In this document: positions 17,508 through 25,541 of the stretch, one piece after another
How the letters are laid out: every line of letters begins with the position of its first letter
How positions within the stretch are numbered: the first letter of the stretch is position 1
DNA from: Rhodocyclales bacterium GT-UBC
GTDB taxonomy: Bacteria > Pseudomonadota > Gammaproteobacteria > Burkholderiales > Rhodocyclaceae
Assembly (NCBI GenBank): GCA_003583745.1
Contig: QXPY01000009.1
Coordinates: forward strand, 172,494 to 236,493
Direction of reading: 5' to 3'
DNA: 64,000 nt
Notes under the pieces: generated by a model
Databases searched by the model: none
What the model saw: only the letters and a program-made list of their open reading frames with translations
Told to the model about the DNA's origin: nothing
Position numbers and translations under genes: made by a program

Positions 17508-18714
17508 TTTTCACCAGGAATTGAGTCAGGTTGAGACCCGCAGCCTCGAACTGCTCTTTGAGTCGCGTGGCGGCGGCTTCAAGCGCGCTCTCGCTGTCGG
17601 CCCGATCGGTGGATAAGGAGATATCCACCTCGTTACCTGGGCGCAGGCGCAGGCTGGCCTCGATGCCGCCGAGTTGCGGCAGGGTCAGCTTGAGGCGGGT
17701 TTGCCACTGGCCGCTGCTGTCGCCATCGCCACGCCGGGCGTTGCCCTGCTTTTCGTCAATTTCCCAGGACATCTGCTGTCCCGGCCAGATCTGACCTTGC
17801 CAGGTAAAGGTCTGTGTCGCCAGCGCATCGAGTTGCTGTTGAACCAGGGGAGCCAACTCGTTGGGAATTGTTCCAGGCTGGTTACGCGTCGGGCTGGCAC
17901 GGCTGGCTTCGTCATTGGCTGACGCGTGGGCGGGCGAAGTATTGGTGGTACCCGTTTCTGTCCGATCGTTCACGCTTCTTGCCTGGGGTTGATCGGTTTG
18001 CGGTGCAAGCTGGTTTTTCGCGTGGTCGGCATTCGAGGCGGTGCTTGGCGTATCCGCGGCATTGGCCGAGGCGGCGCCGTTGCGGGATGCGTTCTCGGAC
18101 TGTCCTGGGCGGAGCTGGGAAAGTTTGCCTTGAGGTTCCTGCAGTAATTGCTCTGTCTGAATTTGACCCGCGACCCAGCGCGCCTGGTGAGCTTCATAGA
18201 AAACACCGCTTTTGCTCAGGGCTTCCTTGAGTACCGGGGCCAGTTCGGCAGCTGACTTGGGGAAGTCATCGACCAGCGGACGGTTTCCATTGAGCGGTGC
18301 CGGGGCAGCTTTTCGGCCTTGCTCATCGACGCCGCCCAGGAGATTGCCGATGAGTTTCCCCGTTTGGCTGAGCGTCGTAGGAACAGACTCGCTGGCCGTT
18401 GCCGTTTTGCCGCCTGCGTTGCGGTCGCCGACAACGGCAAGCGCTGTCTTGCCGTCATTGTCGACGACCTCGAGCTCCAGACTATCGCCGGCTTTGGCCG
18501 AGAACGGCAAGGAAAGCGTTATCTCACGCTGATTGACCAGTGCGCGATAGGCGCCGTTGGGCAGCATGGCCTGAATCTCTGCCAATACCCGTTGGCCAGG
18601 AACCAGATCGGATAGAACGTCAGCGAGATTTTTAGACGGTGTGACCGGCTGGGTCGGTGCGGGTTGATCCGGTATGGCCAGCTTCAGGCGGCTGGCGACA
18701 TCGCTCGGAATCAT
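17488..18714 (-). CDS. fliK: Flagellar hook-length control protein FliK
   Basis: A 408-residue protein with a disordered Gln/Ser/Ala/Thr-rich middle (about 200-270) and a C-terminal Flg_hook domain (about 300-400; GIEASLRLRPGNEVDISLSTDR, LKEQFEAAGLNL). This is the standard FliK layout: the N-terminal part acts as a ruler and the C-terminal domain signals FlhB to switch export specificity. The N-terminus resembles the DUF-type form common in betaproteobacteria. It overlaps fliT by 4 bp. Its position after fliT is typical of Rhodocyclales-like late operons. Confidence 0.85.
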   Translation of the reverse strand: MIPSDVASRLKLAIPDQPAPTQPVTPSKNLADVLSDLVPGQRVLAEIQAMLPNGAYRALVNQREITLSLPFSAKAGDSLELEVVDNDGKTALAVVGDRNAGGKTATASESVPTTLSQTGKLIGNLLGGVDEQGRKAAPAPLNGNRPLVDDFPKSAAELAPVLKEALSKSGVFYEAHQARWVAGQIQTEQLLQEPQGKLSQLRPGQSENASRNGAASANAADTPSTASNADHAKNQLAPQTDQPQARSVNDRTETGTTNTSPAHASANDEASRASPTRNQPGTIPNELAPLVQQQLDALATQTFTWQGQIWPGQQMSWEIDEKQGNARRGDGDSSGQWQTRLKLTLPQLGGIEASLRLRPGNEVDISLSTDRADSESALEAAATRLKEQFEAAGLNLTQFLVKNGTVTE

Positions 18715-18995
18715 CCGACTGCTTTCTCCAACGGGTCATCGAAGGCATCAAGCAAAAACTTTATGTCGGCTTGACGATTACGGAGCCGTTGCGTGATGTT
18801 TTGATTGTGTTCGACGATACGCTGCAGATGATCCTGGTTGGCGGTAGCCTTCAAAGTCGAGGTGTCGATTGCGGCCAGCAGGGTGCGTCGCTGATCTTCG
18901 AGGGCGGCCAGTTCAATCCATTTTTCCTGTTGCGCCGTAGCGAGCATGTCTTTGGTGAGTTGCTCGAGTTGGGTCAAGATGTCTTGATCGGCCAT
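18711..18995 (-). CDS. fliT: FliT-like flagellar chaperone
   Basis: A 94-residue, almost wholly helical protein (MADQDILTQLEQLTKDML ... HNQNITQRLRNRQADIKFLL) lying between fliS and fliK. FliT homologues bind the C-terminus of FliD before export. Sequence conservation in the family is weak, so the call rests on size, helical content and position. Confidence 0.75.
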   Translation of the reverse strand: MADQDILTQLEQLTKDMLATAQQEKWIELAALEDQRRTLLAAIDTSTLKATANQDHLQRIVEHNQNITQRLRNRQADIKFLLDAFDDPLEKAVG

Positions 18996-18998
18996 GAC

Positions 18999-19400
18999 TC
19001 AGGAGTTTGCGTGCGGACCGATGTCGATCCAGGCGGAGTGGATCTCGTTGAGCAAATGGCTGACTTCATCGAGTGCAGCGATGTTGTTCTCAAGATTGGC
19101 GGTCAATAGGCGGCGCGCCATGTAATCGTATAGCGCGGCCAGTTGCTCGGCCAGCTTGCCGCCGACTTCCTGATTCAGACTGGCCTTGAGACCATTGATG
19201 ATGATGTCGATGGCTTGCGAGATGAGTTTGCCTTTTTGTGCAATCTCACCCCGTTCGATATGCAGTTTGGCGACGGTGATTGCAGAAGCGGCGCCTTCGA
19301 AAAGCAGCAGTATCAGTTGGTGCGGGGTTGCCGAGTTGACTTTGGCATCCAGGCTGACTTGGGCGTAGGAGGCCGCCGGGTTGAGGTTTCTTCCGAACAT
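18999..19400 (-). CDS. fliS: Flagellin export chaperone FliS
   Basis: A 133-residue four-helix protein with the FliS signature ATPHQLILLLFEGAASAI and LYDYMARRLLTANLENN. FliS binds the C-terminal helix of flagellin and prevents polymerisation in the cytoplasm. It lies 3 bp after fliD. If glycosylation takes place in the cytoplasm, flagellin bound to FliS would be a likely substrate form (inference). Confidence 0.93.
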   Translation of the reverse strand: MFGRNLNPAASYAQVSLDAKVNSATPHQLILLLFEGAASAITVAKLHIERGEIAQKGKLISQAIDIIINGLKASLNQEVGGKLAEQLAALYDYMARRLLTANLENNIAALDEVSHLLNEIHSAWIDIGPHANS

Positions 19401-19403
19401 GGA

Positions 19404-20813
19404 TTAGCTGCTGCTCTTGGATAAGCTGGAGATGAAGCTTGTCAGATAGTCCCCTGTTTTGGAGAGGGATGAGACAAGTGTATCGAGTGCGCTGAACTGG
19501 CTACGGTAACGCTTTTCGATCGAAGCGAGTTGCGTTTCCAGTTTTTCGATTCGGCTATCGTAGTCCTTGACGGTCTTGTTCAGACCGTTGGTCGCCACCG
19601 TTACCGAACCTGTCGTGCCGATCAGGGTGTCGATGCTGCTGTTGTAGGTCGAGCCGACCTTGACGATCAGGTTGGTGACATTCGTCGGGTCGGCATTCAT
19701 GGCTTTGTTGAACTTCGTCGTATCGATGCTCAATTGCCCGCTGGTGTTAATGCTGACGCCGATATCCGACAGGGATTGATATGGCGTGGTCGCGTTGTCC
19801 GACTTGGTGGTAAATACCGCCTGACGCATCTGGTTCATGGCGAAGCGCAAGGTACTGTTACCTTGCAGGTCACCCGCTACCTTGGTGGTCGCGTTGTAGG
19901 CACCCAGCGTGCTCATCGTGGCATATGCACTGTTGTAGGAGGTGACAAAGGACTGCAGCAGTTTGCTGGAGTTGGTCGTCAGGTCCTGGGTGATGGTCAG
20001 TGTGGTTGCTGCCCCGACGTTCGTGCCCGCCAGGTTGAGTGTGACACCATCGAGGGCGGATGTGACGGTATTCGAATGGCTGGTCGCCGCGATCCCGTTC
20101 AGCGTGAACGCTGCATCGGCTGCCGCCTGGCTTTGTGTCCAATCCTGAGTGCCGCTGGTTGCCGGGTTGAAGTTGAACCCGGTGATGTCGCTGCTCGATA
20201 GTTTGATGACGTTATTGGTCCCTTCGCTGCCGTTCAGAACGAGTTGGGAGCCGCCTGAGCCGTTGATGATGGTTGCAGTAACTCCGGCGTTGGCATTGTT
20301 GATGGCGTTGCGCAAATCTGAAAGTGTCGCACCGGCCGCGAGGCTCAAACTGTAACTGCGATTGCTGTCGGCGGTGTAAGTTGTTCCGGATAGGGTCCCG
20401 AGATCAAGCGTTATCGTGCCGCCGCTGCTGGTAATGCTGGTCGTGCTCGAAGCAAATGCCGAACTGGTCAGACGTTGCCCTTGGGCCAGGCTGCTGACCT
20501 CCAGTGAATATTTTCCGGCAACTGCTCCTGTGCTGGCCGTGGCGGTACCGACAGTGGTGTTGGCCAAGGTCGCGGTATAGCTCGCGTATTTGTCGGTGTT
20601 CGACTCCAGGGCCGAGGGAACCAGCGCGCTGGCTGCGCTTTGAAGGGAGGCGAGGGAACTGCGTAGCGTTCCCATCGCCGAAATCTTGGTTGTGTAGGTC
20701 GCTTGTTTTTTTTGCAGCGTGGTCAGTGAGACGCTTTCGGCTGTCATCAGTTTGGTGACCAGGGACTCCAACTCAAGCCCGGAACCCGTTCCCAGCGATG
20801 TAATCGTTGCCAT
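19404..20813 (-). CDS. fliD: Flagellar hook-associated protein 2 (filament cap)
   Basis: A 469-residue cap protein with FliD_N (start MATITSLGTGSGLELESLVTKLM), FliD_C (RFAMNQMRQAV, SLSDIGVSINTSGQLSID) and the C-terminal coiled coil (YDSRIEKLETQLASIEKRYRSQFSALDTLVS). Length is in the usual 450-480 range. It caps the filament and guides flagellin folding. It sits 32 bp after flaG in the late operon. Confidence 0.94.
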   Translation of the reverse strand: MATITSLGTGSGLELESLVTKLMTAESVSLTTLQKKQATYTTKISAMGTLRSSLASLQSAASALVPSALESNTDKYASYTATLANTTVGTATASTGAVAGKYSLEVSSLAQGQRLTSSAFASSTTSITSSGGTITLDLGTLSGTTYTADSNRSYSLSLAAGATLSDLRNAINNANAGVTATIINGSGGSQLVLNGSEGTNNVIKLSSSDITGFNFNPATSGTQDWTQSQAAADAAFTLNGIAATSHSNTVTSALDGVTLNLAGTNVGAATTLTITQDLTTNSSKLLQSFVTSYNSAYATMSTLGAYNATTKVAGDLQGNSTLRFAMNQMRQAVFTTKSDNATTPYQSLSDIGVSINTSGQLSIDTTKFNKAMNADPTNVTNLIVKVGSTYNSSIDTLIGTTGSVTVATNGLNKTVKDYDSRIEKLETQLASIEKRYRSQFSALDTLVSSLSKTGDYLTSFISSLSKSSS

Positions 20814-20845
20814 TTTCTACTCCTTGCGACCTGACCCCTTCTATC

Positions 20846-21223
20846 TTACGCCTTTTGTTGTACCAGCAGCCCTTTCAGCTTGTCCACGGCTTGTGCCATG
20901 GCGAGGACTTCCTCGGACGGAATTTGCTTGATGACTTCCTTGGTGTCGTTATCCACGACTTTGACGACGGTCTGGCCACTCTTGTCGTCCACGGTGAACT
21001 TCAGGCTGCTGTTGATTCCATCGACAAAGTCGTTCATCGACTTGATCGCCTCCTGGAGTTTTTGCGGAGTGGGCTTTTGCTGCGCTTCCGATTGAGCCAG
21101 CGATTGGCTGGACTCGCTCGAACTTGCCGATGAAGTCGAATTCGGGTTGCTTTTGCCGAGTTCGTTGTTTAGGGGAATGCTGGGAAATGGCGTTCCCTGG
21201 CCACCGATCGATTGAACGCTCAT
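20846..21223 (-). CDS. flaG: FlaG family protein
   Basis: A 125-residue protein with a Ser/Asn-rich variable N-terminal half and a conserved C-terminal FlaG domain (SLKFTVDDKSGQTVVKVVDNDTKEVIKQIPSEEVL). FlaG affects filament length in several genera. It lies between fliC and fliD. Confidence 0.9.
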   Translation of the reverse strand: MSVQSIGGQGTPFPSIPLNNELGKSNPNSTSSASSSESSQSLAQSEAQQKPTPQKLQEAIKSMNDFVDGINSSLKFTVDDKSGQTVVKVVDNDTKEVIKQIPSEEVLAMAQAVDKLKGLLVQQKA

Positions 21224-21249
21224 TTTTTCCTCCTGACTGACGTGAGAAC

Positions 21250-21279
21250 GGGCGCGTTAGCGTTGCCGCTGACGCGCCC
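21250..21279 (-). terminator. Hairpin between fliC and flaG
   Basis: Arms 21250-21262 and 21267-21279 form a 13-bp stem with one G-T pair and a TTGC loop. It lies 37 bp after the fliC stop. On the minus strand no T-run follows (a T-rich stretch exists on the plus side), so it may stabilise the fliC mRNA 3' end or attenuate read-through rather than stop it. Confidence 0.6.
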
Positions 21280-21315
21280 TGTTGTTTTGCCTACTGGTTA
21301 TTACGAGCTAGGCTT

Positions 21316-22128
21316 TTACTTCAGGAGCGACAGCACGTTCTGCGGTAGCGAATTTGCTTGGGCCAGCATGGCGGTACCAGCTTGTTGCAGAATCTGAGCG
21401 CGGCTCAAGTTGGCCGTTTCGGAAGCGTAGTCAGCGTCCATGATGCGGCTGCGGGCAGATTCCGTATTTTCCTTGGCGGCGGAAAGTTGCGACAGCACGC
21501 CTTCGAAGCGGGATTGCAGAGCACCGAGGTCAGCGCGGGAGGAGCTGACGCTGTCGATGGCGGTATCCAGGTTCGACATGGCGCTGGTTGCACCTGCTGC
21601 GGAACTGATGCTGCCGAAGGAGGAGGTGTTGACCGAGCCCACCGTGATCGAAATCTGGGATTCGCTGGTGGTCGTGGAGCCGATCTGGAACGATACGGAA
21701 GAGTAGGTGCCGTCAATCAGCTTCGTGCCGTTGAAATTGGTGGCGCCGATAGCGCGGGTGATTTCGCTGCCCAGAGCTTGATATTCCTTGTCCAGAGCGG
21801 CGCGGTTGGCGCTGTCGTACTGACCCGATGCAGCCTGGGTAGCCAGTTCGCGCATACGCTGCAGGTGGGTGGCAACGGTGGCCAGGCCGGCTTCAGCGGT
21901 TTGCGCAGTAGAGATACCGTCGTTGGCGTTACGCATGGCGACAGTCATGCCGCGCGATTGCGAACTCATTTTTTCTGCAATGGCCAAGCCGGCGGCGTCG
22001 TCCTTGGAGCTATTGATGCGCAGGCCGGAGGAAAGACGTTGCAGCGAAGTCTTCAGCGAGTTTTGGGAAATATCAAGGTTGCGCTGAGCATTCAGGGAAG
22101 CAACGTTGGTGTTGATAATTTGTGCCAT
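21316..22128 (-). CDS. fliC: Flagellin, short type
   Basis: A 270-residue flagellin: conserved D0/D1 N-terminus (MAQIINTNVASLNAQRNLDISQNSLKTSLQRLSSG, DDAAGLAIAEKM) and C-terminus (RSRIMDADYASETANLSRAQILQQAGTAMLAQAN). The middle is only a short Ser/Thr-rich connection (about 145-190, for example SVNTSSFGSISSAAG). The D2/D3 surface domains are absent. Such short flagellins are often heavily O-glycosylated at Ser/Thr in D1. The ribosome site AAGGAG is strong and a sigma-28 promoter lies upstream. Confidence 0.95.
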   Translation of the reverse strand: MAQIINTNVASLNAQRNLDISQNSLKTSLQRLSSGLRINSSKDDAAGLAIAEKMSSQSRGMTVAMRNANDGISTAQTAEAGLATVATHLQRMRELATQAASGQYDSANRAALDKEYQALGSEITRAIGATNFNGTKLIDGTYSSVSFQIGSTTTSESQISITVGSVNTSSFGSISSAAGATSAMSNLDTAIDSVSSSRADLGALQSRFEGVLSQLSAAKENTESARSRIMDADYASETANLSRAQILQQAGTAMLAQANSLPQNVLSLLK

Positions 22129-22213
22129 TTTCGATCTCCTTGAGAAGGCTTGTTCGATGGTTCCACTTGCTTCGGCGCTTCAATCAGGAAGGAAGTTTCG
22201 CCGCTTGAATTCA

Positions 22214-22240
22214 TTAACGGAAGGCTCGTGGGGAACTTTA
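22214..22240 (-). promoter_or_regulatory. fliCp: Sigma-28 (FliA) promoter of fliC
   Basis: On the minus strand, TAAAGTTC (22240-22233), an 11-bp spacer and TCCGTTAA (22221-22214) match the FliA consensus TAAAGTTT-N11-GCCGATAA closely. Its -10 box ends 85 bp before the fliC ATG. No equally good promoter was found for the divergent glycosyltransferase in the same 209-bp gap. Confidence 0.8.
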
Positions 22241-22337
22241 GATTTTTTTTCGTTCTTTCTCTTCTGAATTGGAAGATGAGGGGAATGAGGCAGAGACGTT
22301 AAACTTCCGCATCTGGATTTTGGGGCTGGATGAACAT

Positions 22338-24725
22338 ATGAAGCAGGGGCGGATGCATGAACTGGGGCTGGCTGAAATCGCCCTCAAGGCCGGGGACTAT
22401 GAAAAAGCCGGAAGTCTTTTTGAAACGGTGGTAGCCGCTCAACCCGAGAATCATAGAGGGTGGTTCGGACTGGGGGAGTTGGCAGTTCGGATTGGCGATG
22501 ATGAGTCGGCGTTGTCGTTGATTGAGCACGCGGTCAATCTTTTCCCGCGTTCGGCACAGTACAAACGTCGGCTCGGCGAAGTGTGTTGCCGGGTCGGTCT
22601 GGTGGATCAAGGTGTCGTTCAGCTGGAAGAGGCGCTTCAACTCGATCCGAGCGATACCGATGTGGCTTGTGCGCTGAGCGGAGCCTATGTCGCGCAGGGA
22701 AACTGGGCTGGTGCGAAGAAAATACTGACCAAGGTTGTTAGCCGGAAAGGGGCATTGGCCGGGCATTTTTGTTTGCGCGGGATGGCTTCGCAGCATCTGG
22801 GGGAGCTGGATGAGGCCCTGGAGGATTTCAAAACGGCGGCCCGCTTGGATAATGGCTATGCCGACGCATGGCTTTCTTTGGCCGACATTTATCGCGCCAG
22901 AGGCGATGTGGACAAGGCGGCGCCTTGTGCGCAGCAGGCCTTGACGCTGAACCCCGGTTCTCCAGTCATATTGTCCATGTGCGGCGATCTTGAGTTGGCC
23001 AAGGGGAATTCTCGGGAGGCCGCCGAATATTTCATGCGTGCGCTGGAGACGAATCCCGAGTCGGCTGAACTATGGGCGAAACGCGGCATTGCCCTTGTGC
23101 AATGCGGGGATAGCCTGCCGGCAATCGACGCCATGGAGAAGGCGCACGAACTGGGCGTGGTCGACGACTGGATCTACGAGCATATGGGCTTGCTGTTCAC
23201 CACGCGCGGGCAGATGGATATGGCACGCGAAAATCTCGAGTTAGCCATCGAGCATCATCCCGATAACTTGAATGCCTGGAACACCCTGATTGTCGTCTAT
23301 ACCAAACTCGGGATGAGCGACAAGGCCCGTCTGGCCGCTGAAAAAGTGCTGACGATGGACCCCAATCATGTCAATGCCTTGCTCAATCTGGGAAGCTGGT
23401 ATGCCGATCAGGCGCGCAATGAAGAGGCACTGGCCCAATACCGCAAGGCTTTGGCGGTCAATCCACGGTCGGTGACGGCATATACCAATTCCTTGTGGGT
23501 CCTTGTGCATTCGAGCGAGGCGACAGCACAGGACGTGCTCGCCGTTGCGCGCGAGTTTGATCGCAACCTTTGTGCGCCGCTATGGCGGGAACCGAACTTT
23601 CATGGACGTGATAGATCATCGCAGCGGCGTTTGAAAATTGGCTGGCTTACCTCGGATTTTCGTACCCATCCGGTCGCGGCATTTGTCTTGCCCTTCCTCG
23701 ATAAACTCGACCCCGCCCAGGTTGAGAGCATTGTTTATTACAACTCTCAGGCGGCCGACGATGTCACGGCAAAGTGTCGCGCTGCTGCGGATCAGTGGCG
23801 GGAGGTGCTGGCGATTGGTGACGAGGCCTTGGCGGATCTGATCAAGGCCGATGAAATCGATATCCTGATCGATCTCAATGGCAACACCGAGGGCAACCGG
23901 CTGCTAGCTGTAGCCCGCAAACCGGCACCGATTATCGTGACCTGGTTGGGCTTTCCTGGAACGAGCGGCATGGCGGCGGTCGATTACATCTTCGTGCCGC
24001 GCGATCCTGTCCTGGAGGCGGGAGGGTGGTGTACCGAGAAACCGTGGCCACTGCCAGATTGTTACGGCGTACGGGGTGGCATACCGGATGTTCCCGTCCT
24101 GCCTGGTTTGCCCTGCGAGCGGACGGGGCAAGTCTTTACCTTCGGCTGCCTGAACAATTTCCGCAAGGCCAGCCAGGAAACGATCCGGCTGTGGGCGGAA
24201 ATTCTCAAGCAAGTTCCGGAATCCAGGCTGATCGTTGTTGCGCGCGGCGGTACCGATGGTACGCTGGTCGCTTATATCCATGAGCAATTCGAACGTCACG
24301 GCGTATCGGCCGAACGTCTTGTGGTGCGAGGAATTCAGCCGCAGCTCGATTATCTTGCGGCCTACAACGATATCGATCTGGGTCTTGACCCATTCCCCTT
24401 CAATGGCGGTACCACCGGTTACGACTCGATCTGGATGGGGCTCCCGTATATCACCTGGCCGGGCGACATGCTGGTTTCCCGGATGGGCAAGGCGATTCTC
24501 GAGAACGTCCAGCTTGCCGAGTTGGTCGTGCCGAGCAAGGAGGAATATGTCCGGCAGGCGGTATTGCTGGCCGGCGACCGGGAGCGCCTCAAAGCCATGC
24601 GCAACGGCTTACGCGAACGGATGCTGGCCAGTCCGTTGATGGATTCGCGGCGTCTGGCTCGAAATCTTGAGCAAGCTTTTCGGGAAATGTGGTTGCGCTG
24701 GTGCACAACCACTTCCGACAATTAG
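22338..24725 (+). CDS. TPR / GT41 (SPINDLY-type) O-linked glycosyltransferase
   Basis: A 795-residue soluble protein: about eleven TPR-like helical repeats (5-400) and a GT41 catalytic region (about 430-795). The GT41 motifs look intact: GWLTSDFRTHPVAAFVLPFL with the histidine, TWLGFPGTSGMAAVDY, FTFGCLNNFRKAS, and DPFPFNGGTTGYDSIWMGLPY then SRMGKAIL. GT41 enzymes transfer GlcNAc or other sugars to Ser/Thr of cytoplasmic proteins. The frame is open to a TTG at 22269, but the ATG at 22338 begins the recognisable sequence. Being divergent from fliC, it is the prime candidate for the flagellin O-glycosyltransferase (inference). It shares TTAG with the convergent gene at the stops. Confidence 0.87.
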   Translation: MKQGRMHELGLAEIALKAGDYEKAGSLFETVVAAQPENHRGWFGLGELAVRIGDDESALSLIEHAVNLFPRSAQYKRRLGEVCCRVGLVDQGVVQLEEALQLDPSDTDVACALSGAYVAQGNWAGAKKILTKVVSRKGALAGHFCLRGMASQHLGELDEALEDFKTAARLDNGYADAWLSLADIYRARGDVDKAAPCAQQALTLNPGSPVILSMCGDLELAKGNSREAAEYFMRALETNPESAELWAKRGIALVQCGDSLPAIDAMEKAHELGVVDDWIYEHMGLLFTTRGQMDMARENLELAIEHHPDNLNAWNTLIVVYTKLGMSDKARLAAEKVLTMDPNHVNALLNLGSWYADQARNEEALAQYRKALAVNPRSVTAYTNSLWVLVHSSEATAQDVLAVAREFDRNLCAPLWREPNFHGRDRSSQRRLKIGWLTSDFRTHPVAAFVLPFLDKLDPAQVESIVYYNSQAADDVTAKCRAAADQWREVLAIGDEALADLIKADEIDILIDLNGNTEGNRLLAVARKPAPIIVTWLGFPGTSGMAAVDYIFVPRDPVLEAGGWCTEKPWPLPDCYGVRGGIPDVPVLPGLPCERTGQVFTFGCLNNFRKASQETIRLWAEILKQVPESRLIVVARGGTDGTLVAYIHEQFERHGVSAERLVVRGIQPQLDYLAAYNDIDLGLDPFPFNGGTTGYDSIWMGLPYITWPGDMLVSRMGKAILENVQLAELVVPSKEEYVRQAVLLAGDRERLKAMRNGLRERMLASPLMDSRRLARNLEQAFREMWLRWCTTTSDN

Positions 24726-25531
24726 CCTCGAAAGCTGCGTCGCATGGCAATGGTTGCGCGTTGGAGCGTTTGTTCGTTCCAGGCGCGCAACAAAGTGCCG
24801 TAGTCGCTAAAGCCAGCTCCCCGACCCGGCGGATCGCTGACGATATCCTGAGGGTTGGTGTTTCCCAGTTCGGCGATGTACTTCAGGACAAATCGCTCGG
24901 CGTACTGGAGATGTTGATAGGCAAAGTTGCCCGAGGATTCATGCAGGATCGGGATGTCGCAGCAGACACCGAGACGGTAGCCGGCACGATAGGCGCTGTA
25001 GCTGAAGTCAAGATCGTACAGATGGAAGCCATCGAAAGTCTCGGCATCGAAGCCGATTGCCTCGGCCACTACGCGTTTCACGATCATGCAGCAGCCGTCG
25101 ATGGCCTGAATTCCCTCGACGACGGGCCAGGTAGCGGCGCCGTAGATGTTGAGCGACAGGTCCGGGCGATTCCGTTTGGCGTGACATATGGCGCCATGAA
25201 TATGCGGTTGGCCGGCGCCAAACCAGGTTGCCGTGATCAGTTTGCTGGTTCCGGCAAAGCCCAGGATGTCGTAAGACTGCATGCGATCGGCGATTTTGCG
25301 CGCAAAGTGCGGATCGGCAAAAAGAATGTCATCGTGGGAGAAAATGATGATGTCGCCGGTCGAATTGGCTAACCCTCGGTTGTACCCTTCAGCCAATGAT
25401 TTCGCGTCGTGGATGCCGATGATTTCGTGGGGATATTCACCGAGCAGATGCGCCAGGCTGGCACTGAGGTGGGCAAATTTGGCTGCCTCGACGCTGCAGA
25501 CGATCACCGAGAATTTGGGGAGTGTTTGCAT
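24722..25531 (-). CDS. GT2-like glycosyltransferase
   Basis: A 269-residue protein with a GT-A fold start (KFSVIVCSVEAAKFAHL) and metal-binding region (IIIFSHDDILFADP), then a family-like second half (VVEGIQAIDGCCMIVKRVVAE, FDGFHLYDLDFSYSAYRAGYRLGV). It belongs to the glycosyltransferase group found near flagellar and protein glycosylation genes. Donor and acceptor cannot be told from sequence. It is the last gene of the long minus-strand string, 10 bp after the TPR protein gene. Confidence 0.82.
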   Translation of the reverse strand: MQTLPKFSVIVCSVEAAKFAHLSASLAHLLGEYPHEIIGIHDAKSLAEGYNRGLANSTGDIIIFSHDDILFADPHFARKIADRMQSYDILGFAGTSKLITATWFGAGQPHIHGAICHAKRNRPDLSLNIYGAATWPVVEGIQAIDGCCMIVKRVVAEAIGFDAETFDGFHLYDLDFSYSAYRAGYRLGVCCDIPILHESSGNFAYQHLQYAERFVLKYIAELGNTNPQDIVSDPPGRGAGFSDYGTLLRAWNEQTLQRATIAMRRSFRG

Positions 25532-25541
25532 GTTCCTTGTC

